Shown here piece after piece: positions 11,996-23,290 of a DNA stretch of 64,000 nt. The notes beneath the pieces were generated by a model. The model saw nothing but the letters and a program-made list of their open reading frames with translations. It was not told the origin of the DNA and did not search any database. Both the position numbers and the translations under genes were made by a program. Every line of letters begins with the position of its first letter. Position 1 is the stretch's first letter. The DNA is from Paralichthys olivaceus (Eukaryota > Chordata > Actinopteri > Pleuronectiformes > Paralichthyidae), in NCBI RefSeq assembly GCF_024713975.1, contig NC_091100.1, forward strand, positions 22,395,501 through 22,459,500, written 5' to 3'.

Positions 11996-13331
11996 AGCTA
12001 CTAGTGTAGAACGCAACATGGAAAACCTGTGTTGCTAACGCCTGTTGTCACATGATATGTATTTTCAAATATGTCCTTAGAGATACAGATATAGAGCAAA
12101 AAAAACTCATTTTAGAAAAGTCTTCACTCTATAAGTGTCAAGCCACATAAACTTGCACGTGCTTTGGCTTCTCTAGTCCCCTGTGAGTACAATGTTGTAT
12201 GTAGATCTATGCAGGTCAACATACACAATAACATACAAGTTTTCATGACCCTGATAGCTCCTCCATTTCACCTTCATACAGCTGAACTGAAACATAAATT
12301 GTTATAGTTGACTAACTCATAGCTGTAGGGACACTTTGTTTAATATCATGGTGCATTATCTGCGTTAATAATCATCTTAAATCATAAAATACAACCTACA
12401 GTGCAAAAAGACAGAGGATGACACTCCTACTGCTGACAGCAACAAGTCTTAGTTTCCACTGAGTGAGTCACAGGAAGTGAGGAGTCCTGACAGAGCTGCT
12501 CAACATTGTCACTTTTTTCTTATCTCATCCGAGCACTTGTCAGTTCAGATCTGAAAAAGAGCGACACAGACGACTGTTTACACCCCATTACATAAGCTGC
12601 ACTGTTGTTTGCCCAGACATTTTTAAAAGAGAACATTATTTGGTTCATTTAAATGTTTCAAAAACAGCAGAAAGACCTACAGGGCTTTCTGAACATGAGC
12701 AAAACTATGGTTAGATTATTTTTCAAATTATTTCCCTCTTTGAAGGGATACTGTTTTACACCAGATCGGATTTGTAGAGTTGAAAACTTTTTTCACAGAA
12801 ACAGGGTTACTGTGCAACCATGAGGTGTAGGGTTTAAAGAATGTGAGCATTTAGGAGGAAGGGGAGTCTAATGAAAGTTAGGAGATACAGGATCTAGCAT
12901 TTTGGAGTTAAGCTAGAATATTTTAGTCTGTGCTGCTTTGGCTTTTTTCTGTCTCTGGGGAGTTTCTCCTCCTTATATAAATATAATCATAGTTACATAT
13001 AGTTCATTTCATTAGTTATATCATTGAGCTCAAATCTGATTATGTACAAATGCACATACAACAGACAATATACAGTGCATTCATATACAATTTATTTATT
13101 ATTAATGCGTAAATGGTTATATAAAGGGATAGTAATTCATAATCACAAAAGGTACATTTCATTATATGTACTGTATACATTGCACATGTGTCAGCACAAA
13201 TTCCCAATTCCCACAAATCATCAAATTTAAACAACAAAATAAATGTTTGTCACTGATAGACACTCTTAGCTCTGAATTAGTCACCCAAAACAAAAGACAG
13301 CATAAGTTGACGTGAGCTTCTTTTAATCCTA
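11996..13331. other. Intergenic, no gene recognised
   Basis: AT-rich sequence with no convincing exons on either strand. Two overlapping short open frames near 13030-13235 have low-complexity composition and no splice support. Confidence 0.5.
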
Positions 13332-13485
13332 CTAGGGCCTGATCTACTAAAGGTTTGCATGTGTAAAAACATGTGCAAACTTGATTTCACCCGATAAAAA
13401 ATATGCAAGCTAACTATCCAAACCTGTTATAATGCACAAAAATGTAGCACTGTTTATCTGGGATCTTAGTAGATCAGGCACCTAG
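13332..13485. mobile_element. Short MITE with inverted ends
   Basis: The left end CTAGGGCCTGATCTACTAA and the reverse complement of the right end, CTAGGTGCCTGATCTACTAA, form a near-perfect inverted repeat bounding 154 bp. CTAG at both borders could be a target duplication or part of the repeat. The superfamily is not assigned. Confidence 0.7.
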
Positions 13486-13854
13486 AGTACAAATTTACAT
13501 GTGGCTGAAATTGTAGCAAATGACAGGAAGGAGAGAGAACATTTTTAAATCTTGATATCTTATAGGTGAAAATGAGTAGATAAGAGTGAAATAAAATGTA
13601 AGTGAAGACAAGGAATAGACTTTGGCTCTTAAACCCCAGCAGGAAGTAGAACGCCATGGAAGCAGTTATATGAATTAGGTATTCTGGGTATGAAGGACTG
13701 GTCAAAACCAAAGACAGACCATATTATCTGCTTTTCTATATTTTATTTTTCTTCTTGCTCCCCCTCCTGATAGGATTTCATAAAACCATCCTGCCCTCTT
13801 CTGTTTGTATGTTCCATCATTTTTGAGGACATGGTCATTTTGGTTGATGAACCT

Positions 13855-13860
13855 TTATTG
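13855..13860 (-). terminator. Polyadenylation signal candidate for the NAT8L-like gene
   Basis: AATAAA on the minus strand about 285 bases beyond the stop codon at 14144-14146. Motif and position only. Confidence 0.4.
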
Positions 13861-14143
13861 GTGCGGTCGAAGAACAAAGCTATGCAGGGGTTCAGTTGAT
13901 TGATCTGCAGTGTGAGCACAAAAGCCTCTGACTTTGCAGATAGCTGATGACATGTGATTAAAACTTGAAAATGGACATTATGTGTTTAGCTGACAACACA
14001 CAACTCATTGTGCCTGAGAGAGGACAGGCAGTTTTTGTTGATCAAAAAAGTACATAGACGTAAACATAGACATAGACCAAGTGTTTGAAAAGACGAGCAA
14101 TGCTGTTGTTTCCCTGGATATTCTTTCTGTACTGTCACTGAGC

Positions 14144-17100
14144 TCAGTGTTGACTCAACTTGTTATTTTGCACATCCAGGCTGTAGGAGTGATGGCGGAC
14201 TTTGTAGAAAAGTCTTTCCATTAAAGACATTCCCGCTCCAGGTGTGGCATACCCATTTGTGACCCCCACACAGCAGTAACCCAGACTCTGGTAGAGGCGG
14301 TGGGGAGCTGGAGTGTACGCAATGGTTCCCAGCACAACAGTAGAGTAACCATGAGCAGCAGCAAAGTCCTGAACTTTCAGACCCAGCTCAAACGCAACCC
14401 CATACCGCCGATACCTCCGGTCAACAGACATCCTCTGCAGCTCAACAGCACGTCTTGGTCTCTGCTGGCCCACTGCTGCTACTAGACCCACCACTTTGCC
14501 TTCCAGCACTGCAACCCACAGGCAGGAGTCTGAGGTGGAGAGCAAGGACACAATGTGCAACATGATGAATACAGAATGTGAAAATAACCAGGAAAGGACA
14601 AATCATCTGTTTTAGAACACTATTCATATCTGTCTGTTTTCAGCCAGTCAAAGAACTTTCACAATTAAGTTGAAACATTATGAGGACATTCATAATTAGC
14701 CTATGTGTCATGTTAAAGGGGGGATATCAGAAGATCAGCCTGTCGTTTCTGTTAAAATGAGTGGAGCATCTTCCTATGTTATACTTTAGTATAAGCTTCA
14801 CAAATAATGTAATATTTAATCTTCTGGTTTATCAGCTCCACACTATCATAAGTTATCAGGACTTTGAATCGATTGTGCAACAAATTGGGTCTATTCTGTA
14901 GAAGGAATCACACAGACTTGGAGGAAATTGCCTCTTTTGTGGAGGAGTAAATGTTTGATAGTGATCTGCATGGTTAACATCATACCTGCTATTCAAATGG
15001 GTTTCATGGTTTCTCAAGAAACAATGAGATTGGTTCAAGATTTTGAATTTAGCATGAATAAAACTACTTGCTGGATACTCGAGGGTTAGGGCCGGAGTAT
15101 AATTTCTCTTTCTTATTCAAATCAAAACCTTATTCTGGTAATATAATTAATTTTTCTCATCAAATCACAACTTTATACTCAAAATATTTTTACCAGGCAA
15201 TGTCTTTTACCTGATAAATTGGCATCAAAATGAAAAACGAGAGTGGCCTGGGTGTTACATTTGATCTGTCATTTTAAACTGCAGAAGCTGAGACCAGGGC
15301 TTTACCTAATGAAGGGTTACAGTAGAAGCGATAATGATTTCTCTGAAATGCAGGGCTGATTATTTGACTCAGCTTACAACAGACCTGTGATCTGGACTAA
15401 CTGTAAATGAGGTGAGCATATGACAGGTGGTCCACTTGAGACCAGAGTAGAACTGAACAAGAGATGAGAGGAGAAGCAGATGGCAGGTCCTGTCCAGTCC
15501 ATTTTTCTTTACCAGTCCTCAAGGGCTCACTGGTGGAAACAACTTAGGGAGCTAGGGGAACATGGAATGTCGACAATGTTGCACAATGCGGGTGTGATAA
15601 CATTAAGTGTTTTGGACATGTTTGAACATTTTATTGGAAATGTACCAACACTGACTTACACTGAAAGTCTGATGTAATAGAAGATGGCATTTTTTCGTTA
15701 CATACTGCACTTAAAACTTACATGAAATGATGAAGTAAGTAATTATACCTGGTGATTTACTGTAGAACCGCTCAATGTCACCCATGTCCTTGCTCATGAC
15801 CTGTTCCAGGTAACCATGGAACACACGCCTGCTGTAGAAGTAGCGACAACCCAGCACAATAGCTGGGAGGAGCGCTATCACCCACCAACACATGGTGATG
15901 ACAAAACATAGAACTGTAAAAGAGAGATACTGTGTGAACGTTAAAACAATCAACTGAAACAGGCACAAAGCTGAGGCCAACAACACATTTCAACTAGTGA
16001 ATGAGATGAAATCTGTGATACTGCAAACATCTTTCACAATTGACTTTTAAGATGTGTCTTAAAAAGGAAAACACAGGCAGCTGATCTCTGCTTGGTCTTT
16101 CATATAGTTGCTATTTTAATACCAGATGGCCACGAGTAGGCTACACAGAGCAATTGTATTTTAATGTACAATACTGACTCACGCAATTTTAGAGTTATTT
16201 TCAAAATTCAAATTTCAGAGAGAATTGTCATCTTTCCTTATTTTAAGGTCTAATTTTGCTCCCTTGAAGCAAAAAAGAAGAGTGGTTATTGACCTATTTT
16301 TGCATTTACTGGGCTTAACTTGAGTACTTTAAACCCATGCTGTTGATGTTATTTCAAGATTTCTGGGCTAAAATGACACTGGGACAGACTGAACTTTGAA
16401 AACATCTTAACAAGTGAAATTCATTTAATGCACTGGCTGTCAAATTTGCTTGTTTTGAGTAAAACTTGCTTATATCTGGGAAGTTGACAGGGCATTTGTG
16501 CAGTTCAATGGTAAATGCTCTATATTTACATAGCTGCTTTTATAGTCTTGATGACCACTCAAAGCTTTAAGCCTAGTTTATGCTTCTGTGCCTCCCAAAA
16601 ATCCTAACTACGCGTCGTGTCGTCGGGGACCGTAAGCTCTGTGATTGGTCCGTTCAGAACGTAAGTACCGGCAGTTGCTTTTCCGGTCTTTCTTCCTCGT
16701 CCACCTCCGGAAACGTTTTCTTTGTAGCTTGCGCTTCAACATTTGCAATATAAGCATTTGTTCTTCAATATTGATGAGCTCCAACAACAAATACAGCTGC
16801 TCCACCTCGGTCGCCATTGTTTACTGTGGTTTACTTTACGGAAGAAAAAGCGAGGATTACAGTTCAGTTTTCTCATTCAGCCATTCACAATCACATTCAT
16901 ACAGTACATTTATGTGCAACACTTCCTCTATCACACATCACTTACACACTACAAGCCACAGCTGCCGCTTTTACCACCAAGCTACAGGAGCAATCACAGA
17001 AACATGTAAACAAAGATACCTGTCATAGCAGCATAGAGTAGGAGTCTCTCAGGGTGATGTCTCAAGCCTCTGAATGCAGTGTCTGGTATCATCTCCATGA

Positions 17101-17233
17101 AACCCTCACAATAGATCCGCTGCACCTCCTCTTTGTCCACTGGCCTAAACTCACGCACAACTAAGCTTTGAAGTCCATTCTGATGTACTTTTCTACATAT
17201 GTTCTTCTTAATTTTAGATACTTGTTGTTCCAT
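14144..17233 (-). CDS. nat8l: NAT8L-like N-acetyltransferase
   Basis: Three coding exons, 17233-17020, 15913-15749 and 14529-14144, join in frame to 254 codons plus stop. The start is ATG at 17233, because the more upstream in-frame codon at 17242 is TTG. Residues 25-71 contain VVREFRP and IPDTAFRGLRHHP, diagnostic of the NAT8L/NAT8 group. Residues 72-95 are a hydrophobic membrane segment, followed by CRYFYSRRV. Residues 128-235 form the GNAT fold with VAVLEGKVVGLVAA at 132-145 and the acetyl-CoA motif R-x-x-G-x-A at 167-172. Mammalian NAT8L makes N-acetylaspartate from aspartate and acetyl-CoA in neurons on ER or mitochondrial membranes. NAT8 relatives instead act on cysteine conjugates or lysines. 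Sequence resemblance is clearly closer to NAT8L, but the N-terminus is about 50 residues shorter, so this could be a fish paralogue with another substrate. The symbol is therefore tentative. Confidence 0.82.
16508..16950. mobile_element. Nested repeats in the nat8l-like intron: short repeat split by a Harbinger-like fragment
   Basis: 16508-16570 (GGTAAATGCTCTATATTTAC and CTTGATGACCACTCAAAGC) and about 16859-16920 (CAGCCATTCACAATCACATT) are the two halves of the family found intact at 58.1-58.3 kb. Between them lies about 290 bp starting AGCCTAGTTTATGCTTCTG. It carries a minus-strand open frame (16817-16608) with a basic RRWTRKKDR stretch typical of PIF/Harbinger-associated sequence in fish. 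TTA flanks both sides, as expected for a Harbinger target duplication, but a matching right inverted end is not visible. Confidence 0.5.
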
Positions 17234-17264
17234 GTCAAACAAAAGAATGGTGGGATGAGACTTG
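17234..17264 (-). other. 5' UTR part of nat8l-like coding exon 1
   Basis: A good acceptor (TACCTTTTTATTCAG) ends at 17265 on the minus strand, about 31 bases before the ATG. This implies at least one upstream non-coding exon. Confidence 0.5.
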
Positions 17265-18330
17265 CTGAATAAAAAGGTAGACAGCTAGTGTGACAACTTG
17301 TCAACTTTGTTGAGTAATAATCTGGGAGTGTTTGCCTACTCTGGCCAATGAGCATTCTACAGATAATTACTTGTGCAGGTTTCCCGCACCCACTTGTCTG
17401 ACAACACCCACTTAACACCCAAAATATGTATGTTCCTCACAGTGGAAGGGAGCCATAGCATGTTGGAGTCAGTGTTCCGAGGCCAATCTACCGATACAAT
17501 CAAAGTATATTTCCAGTTCTACACATATGAAACAAAGTTTTATAAAGTCTGGTGTGACTTCAGGGGGAGGCATCAAGTAACCCCTTCAGTCAATGTTGAC
17601 TGGGCCTCATAGACTATTAGTTGAAAACACGTTGAACCGGTTGCCAATGTCTGGGACATTCACATGACTCATCCCAGTAACGTTGACACTTCGCAGGGTT
17701 GTATAGATATCTTGACATGGGAGCTGGGGTAAATTGTTAGCGTCTCCTAAAAGTGTACTTGAACGTAACAACATGTTTTGTGTCTTTCTGTTGAGAGTTG
17801 GAGGGAGCTTCACTGTGAGGACAGGTTATCTGGAAAGAGGTTGGTTATTGTAAAGCTAGGTGTTCATGGTCAGTACTGCCAAACTAAAGAACGGCTGCTT
17901 TGTCTTTACATTTCTACATGTGTCACAGCTTTGATGTACCTGGTCTGAGTGATGAAAGTAAATGGTGGTGATGAGGAGTGAAACAGTATGTGGTTCAGGG
18001 AAATTCTTAATCTACCACTAATCTGCAAATTGCAGGGAAACAGGAAAATGACAGAAGCAAGATTTGAATGGATACAATAAGAAAGATAAACGAACACCAA
18101 CTGTTTCTGTGTTGGCTTAAGATCCATGAGCGCTACAAAGGGGATTTAACTGTTATACTGTGATTTTATCATAATTTCCACGGTATGAAAAATAGACTAG
18201 GACGATGACGGCAGAAGGCAAGGGGCTTGGAGGAGGCAGGGAAACTGGCGGAGAGTGACTCATTTCTAGTCCACAAAGTCTCTAAGGGTCTGTTGAGATC
18301 AATCCGTACATCAGACAAGACCGAACACGC
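17265..18330. other. Upstream of nat8l-like gene, leader exon not located
   Basis: No coding exon recognised. A non-coding leader of the nat8l-like gene is expected in or beyond this stretch, but no donor stands out. CAG|GTACAT near 17940 on the minus strand is one weak candidate. Confidence 0.4.
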
Positions 18331-18351
18331 CAAATGGGGCATGAGGTTGGA

Positions 18352-18380
18352 TTCTATATATAACCGCGATGACGTCTTTT
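18352..18380 (-). promoter_or_regulatory. Candidate minus-strand promoter: CRE-like site next to TATA-like box
   Basis: On the minus strand AGACGTCATCGCGG is followed directly by TTATATATAGAATCC, a CRE-like GACGTCA about ten bases upstream of a TATA-like run. It lies about 1.1 kb upstream of the nat8l-like start codon in the right orientation. Function is inferred from motif arrangement alone. Confidence 0.3.
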
Positions 18381-20714
18381 GATTGTCAACAAGAGACAAA
18401 AAATGCAAAGGATCTAAAAATATCTGAACAGAGGAGTTCATTCATTCAGTCTGAAAACATGTACACTTCACAAAAATGTTGAATAGCAATACAGTCTGCT
18501 CAGAGACACTTTGTCAGGGTCTCTGTAGAAAGACTTCAGGTGAAGCAGAAATATAATCTGCTAATATAAAAAGTTGATAATGCTAATGTCAGTCATGTCA
18601 ATCTGTCAATCAAAAAAACCCAATTTATGACCGCCCATCTTGAGTTCTGCCAATTAAAGAGGGAGGTTTTTTTTCTCCACAGTCCCCAATGTCTTGGGGG
18701 TTTTTGACCTTACTAAGTCAGGTGCCTTGGGATAATATATGTTATGATATAGTGCTACACTAATAAAATAGAATTTAAATAAAATAGAATTTATGTTTGA
18801 GGACAGATCACACAAATACAAAAAAAGCTTTGACGGAATCTGCCTGAACGCAGTTTTTTATGATTTGCTAAAATAAACAAACGCTTTACCTCCGCATTGA
18901 ACATACAGTAGAATTGATTTTGTCTACTGAACAACATTAGACTTCTAAACTTTGGTAGTCCAGCGTATTCTCATGTGTTTGGCTGAAAGTGTGAAAGTTA
19001 AACAATACAATTGGAGCATTACAGAAATGTATAGTGACTGTCTGATCAAACTTCAAAATAATAATCTAAACAGAGGCATTCATCCCCAGGTGATCCGGGA
19101 GGTAGTGATCTCTGTAGCTGTTTAAAACTTCAGTCATTTATGCTAATGTCTCTGCTCTCGCTGGAAAGAAGAAAGAACTGGACCAGAGCCAGGAAAACAA
19201 CTATTCTCTCACTCACACTGCCAGGAAACAACTGGTTTTGTTATGTTTGTTAGCAAGCGCTGCATTGAGTCAAAACCCTGGGAGACTAAGGCTGTTCCGT
19301 TTGTGCTGAGTGGGCTACAGTGTGACGGCCTCTGTCCGCCAGTTCCCTGTTCCCCCACCATGCCTCTGGTCAAGATGTGTTTGCTGCAATGTGTCTGTAC
19401 TGCAACCAGATAGTAAAGAACAGTTGCAATCCAGAGCAAAGGATAAGAAAAAAAAAAGAAAGGATCAAACAGGTGAAAGAGCGTACCCTAACCGTGACAA
19501 ATGTTAACACCCATGAAAATGATAAGACACTTTTTGAACATGGGCTTTCACTCTAAGGGCAAAGTAGTACAAACAGGTTGTTTTTTTTTGATAGTTAAAC
19601 AGATGAGTAAATTCGGCCATCCAATGATTTACCCTCAGCCGAGCTGATCAAGTATTTCACTTTCTGATCAGTTAACAATACACTCCAAAAGTTAACTTTA
19701 TTGTCAGGACATAGATGAAATTGAAATGCAATTTCTCTCTGATCCCCAGTGTAAACATAAGCAGACAGAACATATAAGTACGGAACTTATACTCAAACAT
19801 AGTACACAGTAAAACACAGTATGCAGTCATAAGGTACATGGTGGATAGGATGGGAGTAGTGCAAACCGGAATAGTGCAAAAATGGATTGACAGCAGCAAT
19901 GAGCTACAGGCTCCAAGCTAAATGGAAGCCTACAGCCATTTTCAGCAGGAGAATCTCCGCTCAGTTCTTTCGTAACAACACAGAAATATGCAGAGCATTC
20001 AGGTGAGGGGTGGTGCAGCACATTGTTTGCAGCACATTGAAACTGCTGTTGGCCCTTATCACCATTTGCTCTCTTGACTCCCACATGTATGACTCTTCTT
20101 TTTCATCCTGAGATATGTATTCTTTTTGTTTGTATTTTTAATGGGAAAAATACAATCCTACATGGGTGACCAGCAACAAAGCCAATTGTCATAATCCCAA
20201 GACCTCTTCATTTCCACATACTCATCACAGGGTATCCAAAGCTGAAGCTAACATCAATCTCTGATCCACATGCAACAAACCTGCATGTCTCCAGCACAAA
20301 CAATAGACCATTAGCCAAAGAAGCCTCCTCAGCCCGGTAAGTGACAAAACATACATTTCTGCCTGTAAGGTCATCAGCTACAAACAAGCCAACAACAAAT
20401 AGTTAGGCAGACTTACTGCCAGCACTCATATCAAGACAGAAACTAAAAAGTTCCTGAAACTGAAAAGTGATAATGGCTGCAATATCTACTCAACTGTCTA
20501 TGACTAAGAACCAAGTGGCTGTTCATGTTTGATGTAGACTTTATGGTTCGCAATGAAAAAAACTGAAGACAACCATGTGATAAGGGTCACTGCTGATGTC
20601 GATGTCCTGAAATCTAAAACATGATTTCCACAGCAGAATGAGTTATTTCCTTCCTCTTGCATGCTCTTCCTCTTATTTGTTCTGGACAATTTCCTGTAGT
20701 TGTATACATGTCAA
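18381..20714. other. Intergenic, no gene recognised
   Basis: No exon with homology on either strand. The short open frames near 19.2-19.5 kb and 19.8-20.1 kb have no recognisable domain. Confidence 0.5.
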
Positions 20715-21400
20715 AGTTCAAGTGGAGGGTGACGTGAGAAGGGGAGGACCAAAACGCAGAAACTAAATAAGGTTTAACAATTTTATTTTTATTTAACAGG
20801 GGGGTAAATGTAACACAAGAATTCTTCAGGAAAACAAAAGTCGCACTCAAAAAGAGGAGTGGAACACAGAAAGGGCAGGATACAAACTTACGGGGAGAGC
20901 TGACGGGACACATGAACAGAACCAGAATTGACGATGACGAACCAACAACCACATGGGGGAACACAAAGACTTATATACACACTGGAACTATTTAGTAACT
21001 GGGGACAGGTGGCACAAGACAAACAGGTGAACCTGATGAGGGCAGGAAGTCAAAGGGTGAAAACACACAGGGAGCAAGGACTACAAAATAAAACAGGAAG
21101 CACTGAACAAACTTATCAACGAGAACAAAATACAATAACCAAGACAGGGATGAACACAGGAGAGGCACAGGGTGAAACATAGCGAGGGACAAGGAGGGGA
21201 ACACAGGAGAGGGACAGAGAACAACACAGGAGAGGGACACAGAGAACACAGGAGAATCACAGGGTGGAACATAGCGAGGGACAAGGAGGAGAACACAAGA
21301 GAGGGACAGAGAACAACACAGGAGGATCAGAGGGTGGAGCACAGAGGAAGGCAGAAGGAACATGAGAGGAACACTGAAAATACATGACCGTGACAATACA
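20715..21400. mobile_element. Dispersed repeat containing a degenerate minisatellite
   Basis: TGTCAAAGT at about 20709 and its complement ACTTTGACA at about 21407 bracket the block. The 3' half (about 21140-21360) is a purine-rich tandem array of imperfect units such as AACACAGGAGAGGGACAGAG and GGTGGAACATAGCGAGGGAC. Such arrays give long spurious open frames on both strands. The superfamily is not determined. Confidence 0.5.
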
Positions 21401-22429
21401 CACCTCACTTTGACAATCATTGGACTGTATACTGAATATGAGAACTGCAAACTGTGGATGATCAGAGATTGTTTGATCCCTAGATGGACGCTAATAGTTT
21501 TAAAGCACTTCTAGTCATTTTCCAGTCATACACACGATCAATCAAGAATAACCAAAAAGTGAAGAGACATGATGAGGAAACAACAGTTCAACAGAAAGAT
21601 GAGTACAACTCACACTTGAGTGACATGGACAGTCATCACCGCTAGAACAGAACAGAACAGGACGTGCATAAGGATGCCAGAGAGGGAGAAGAAAAGAGGA
21701 GGGGTCAGAGAGAGAGAGGGAGACAAAGAGGTGGGAGGATGGTGGGATAAACTCAAAGTTTTGTTCTGTGCTGCAGGATACAAGTGAGTGAGGTGATTAA
21801 GAGAAAACAGGTGGTGAGACTCCACGTGAGTCTGAAAAACATGGACCGGAAGACAGAAAGAAAGACGAGGGCAGTGATCTGGGGGCGGGCTTCATGGAGA
21901 GGTTCTAGTTTAAGCTTGTGATGTATAGCTAGTGAGTGTTCATTCATTGCTGCTGCATGATTATATGAGATAGAGAGATCAGACATGCCCACCCCCCCAG
22001 TTTCCAGAAATATTTTCTTGGCCTCTGGCAGTTATAGTAACATTAGCCAAAATAATTTACTGACAAACAACTGCTGCCTCCAGATCATTAAATACACATA
22101 TATGCAGAGTTCATTTCCAAACTACAGCTAATCCACTTTGGTCGGAGTATTGAATTATTTATCCTCCAGAATTTCTTAATTCAACTTGTTTGTCCATGTC
22201 ATGTATCATATGAGAAGCAGTATTCTTGTTGTTTTGCAGCTCCTAAAAGTTGTCCTGGTTTATCCTGAGAAAACTGTCTTTTCTCATTAATGTTGTAATA
22301 TTGTTATGTTGTGCTCTGTTACACATGGCATCTATTGCACCTCTGTCTATCCTTGGAGAGAAATCCCTCACATGTGACTCTGACGTTTCTATGTTATTTC
22401 GCCCAAAAAATTGATTTATTGATAGTTTA
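21401..22429. other. Intergenic, no gene recognised
   Basis: GA-rich patches near 21680-21740. No exon or named repeat identified. Confidence 0.5.
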
Positions 22430-22512
22430 TCCTCACTTCAGTTGAGGGTTAGGGGCAGAGGGGGCAAATTGTGATTTTGTTAATATATGCTATACAAATA
22501 TAATTCGATTGA
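22430..22512 (+). repeat. LINE 3'-tail-like fragment
   Basis: CTCACTTCAGTTGAGGGTT and, after it, ATGCTATACAAATATAATTC resemble the 3' ends of fish non-LTR retrotransposons (compare 7315-7395). Confidence 0.4.
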
Positions 22513-22919
22513 CTTCCCCCTTTTCGCTTCAGCATGTTTACATGCTGCTTCAGCTCTTCCAGCAGAAGCGCTGTCAGCGGTGCTTCTTGTCAACATCACT
22601 CAGGTGAGAAAATGCTTTCGTGGAGGGTTAAAAAAATCAAACATGCTAACATGCTGTCAGGAAGCCAAGCTTTTAAAAAAAAAGCTCTGATCTGCACAAC
22701 TACAACTATTATAGGAACAATCTTACATTTAACAATGACATCCGGTTTTTGATTCACTCACCTCATGACCTCACTAAGGGGAGTTAGATAAGGTTACGTA
22801 AAAGCAGAGAGATAATTCAGTGAGGTGTGAAGAGAGGAGCAACAGATTGTAACCACCTCTCGTAAAAAACATCATTTATCAGCACACTGACCTTTAACTA
22901 CATCTGGGTGTTTTACTAA

Positions 22920-23290
22920 TGTGTTTGAATTTATATAACGCCTTTCAAGAGACCCAAGGACGTTTTGCATATGTCCATGGAGACAACAGAGAAAAGAAAA
23001 GAAAGTAACTTGCACAAACCAGGATAGAAATAAACAGCACTAATGGCAGGGTGGAGCATGAACCCTTAGTGATGCAGGTAGTGTTTTGAAGCTGTCCAGA
23101 GTTGTAGCATTGTGGATTTTAGCAGGGAGAGAGTTCCCGAGGGTGGGGGCTGCGACAGAAGGCTCCGTCTCCAAAGATTTGCAGTTTGGTGTCGGGGATG
23201 GAGAGAAATCCTGAGTTTGAGGGCTGCAGCCATCTGAGCAGAGTGTAGGGGTGGAGGAGGTCAGTTAACCTGGGGCTAGGGCGTGGAGGG
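22920..23290 (-). mobile_element. LINE (L2/CR1-type) 3' coding remnant
   Basis: The minus strand encodes broken pieces of the C-terminal end of a LINE ORF2, with KLQIFGDGAF and SLPAKIHN-like patterns across frames. It ends in the untranslated tail motif CCTTGGGTCTCTTGAAAGGC. Stops interrupt it throughout. Confidence 0.6.

Noticed and set aside
17234-17242. Three extra N-terminal residues for the NAT8L-like protein
   Set aside because: The codon at 17242 is TTG, not ATG. The first ATG in frame is at 17233.
20992-21450. 152-residue minus-strand open frame
   Set aside because: Produced by the purine-rich minisatellite, with repeated LSCV/PS patterns and no conserved family.
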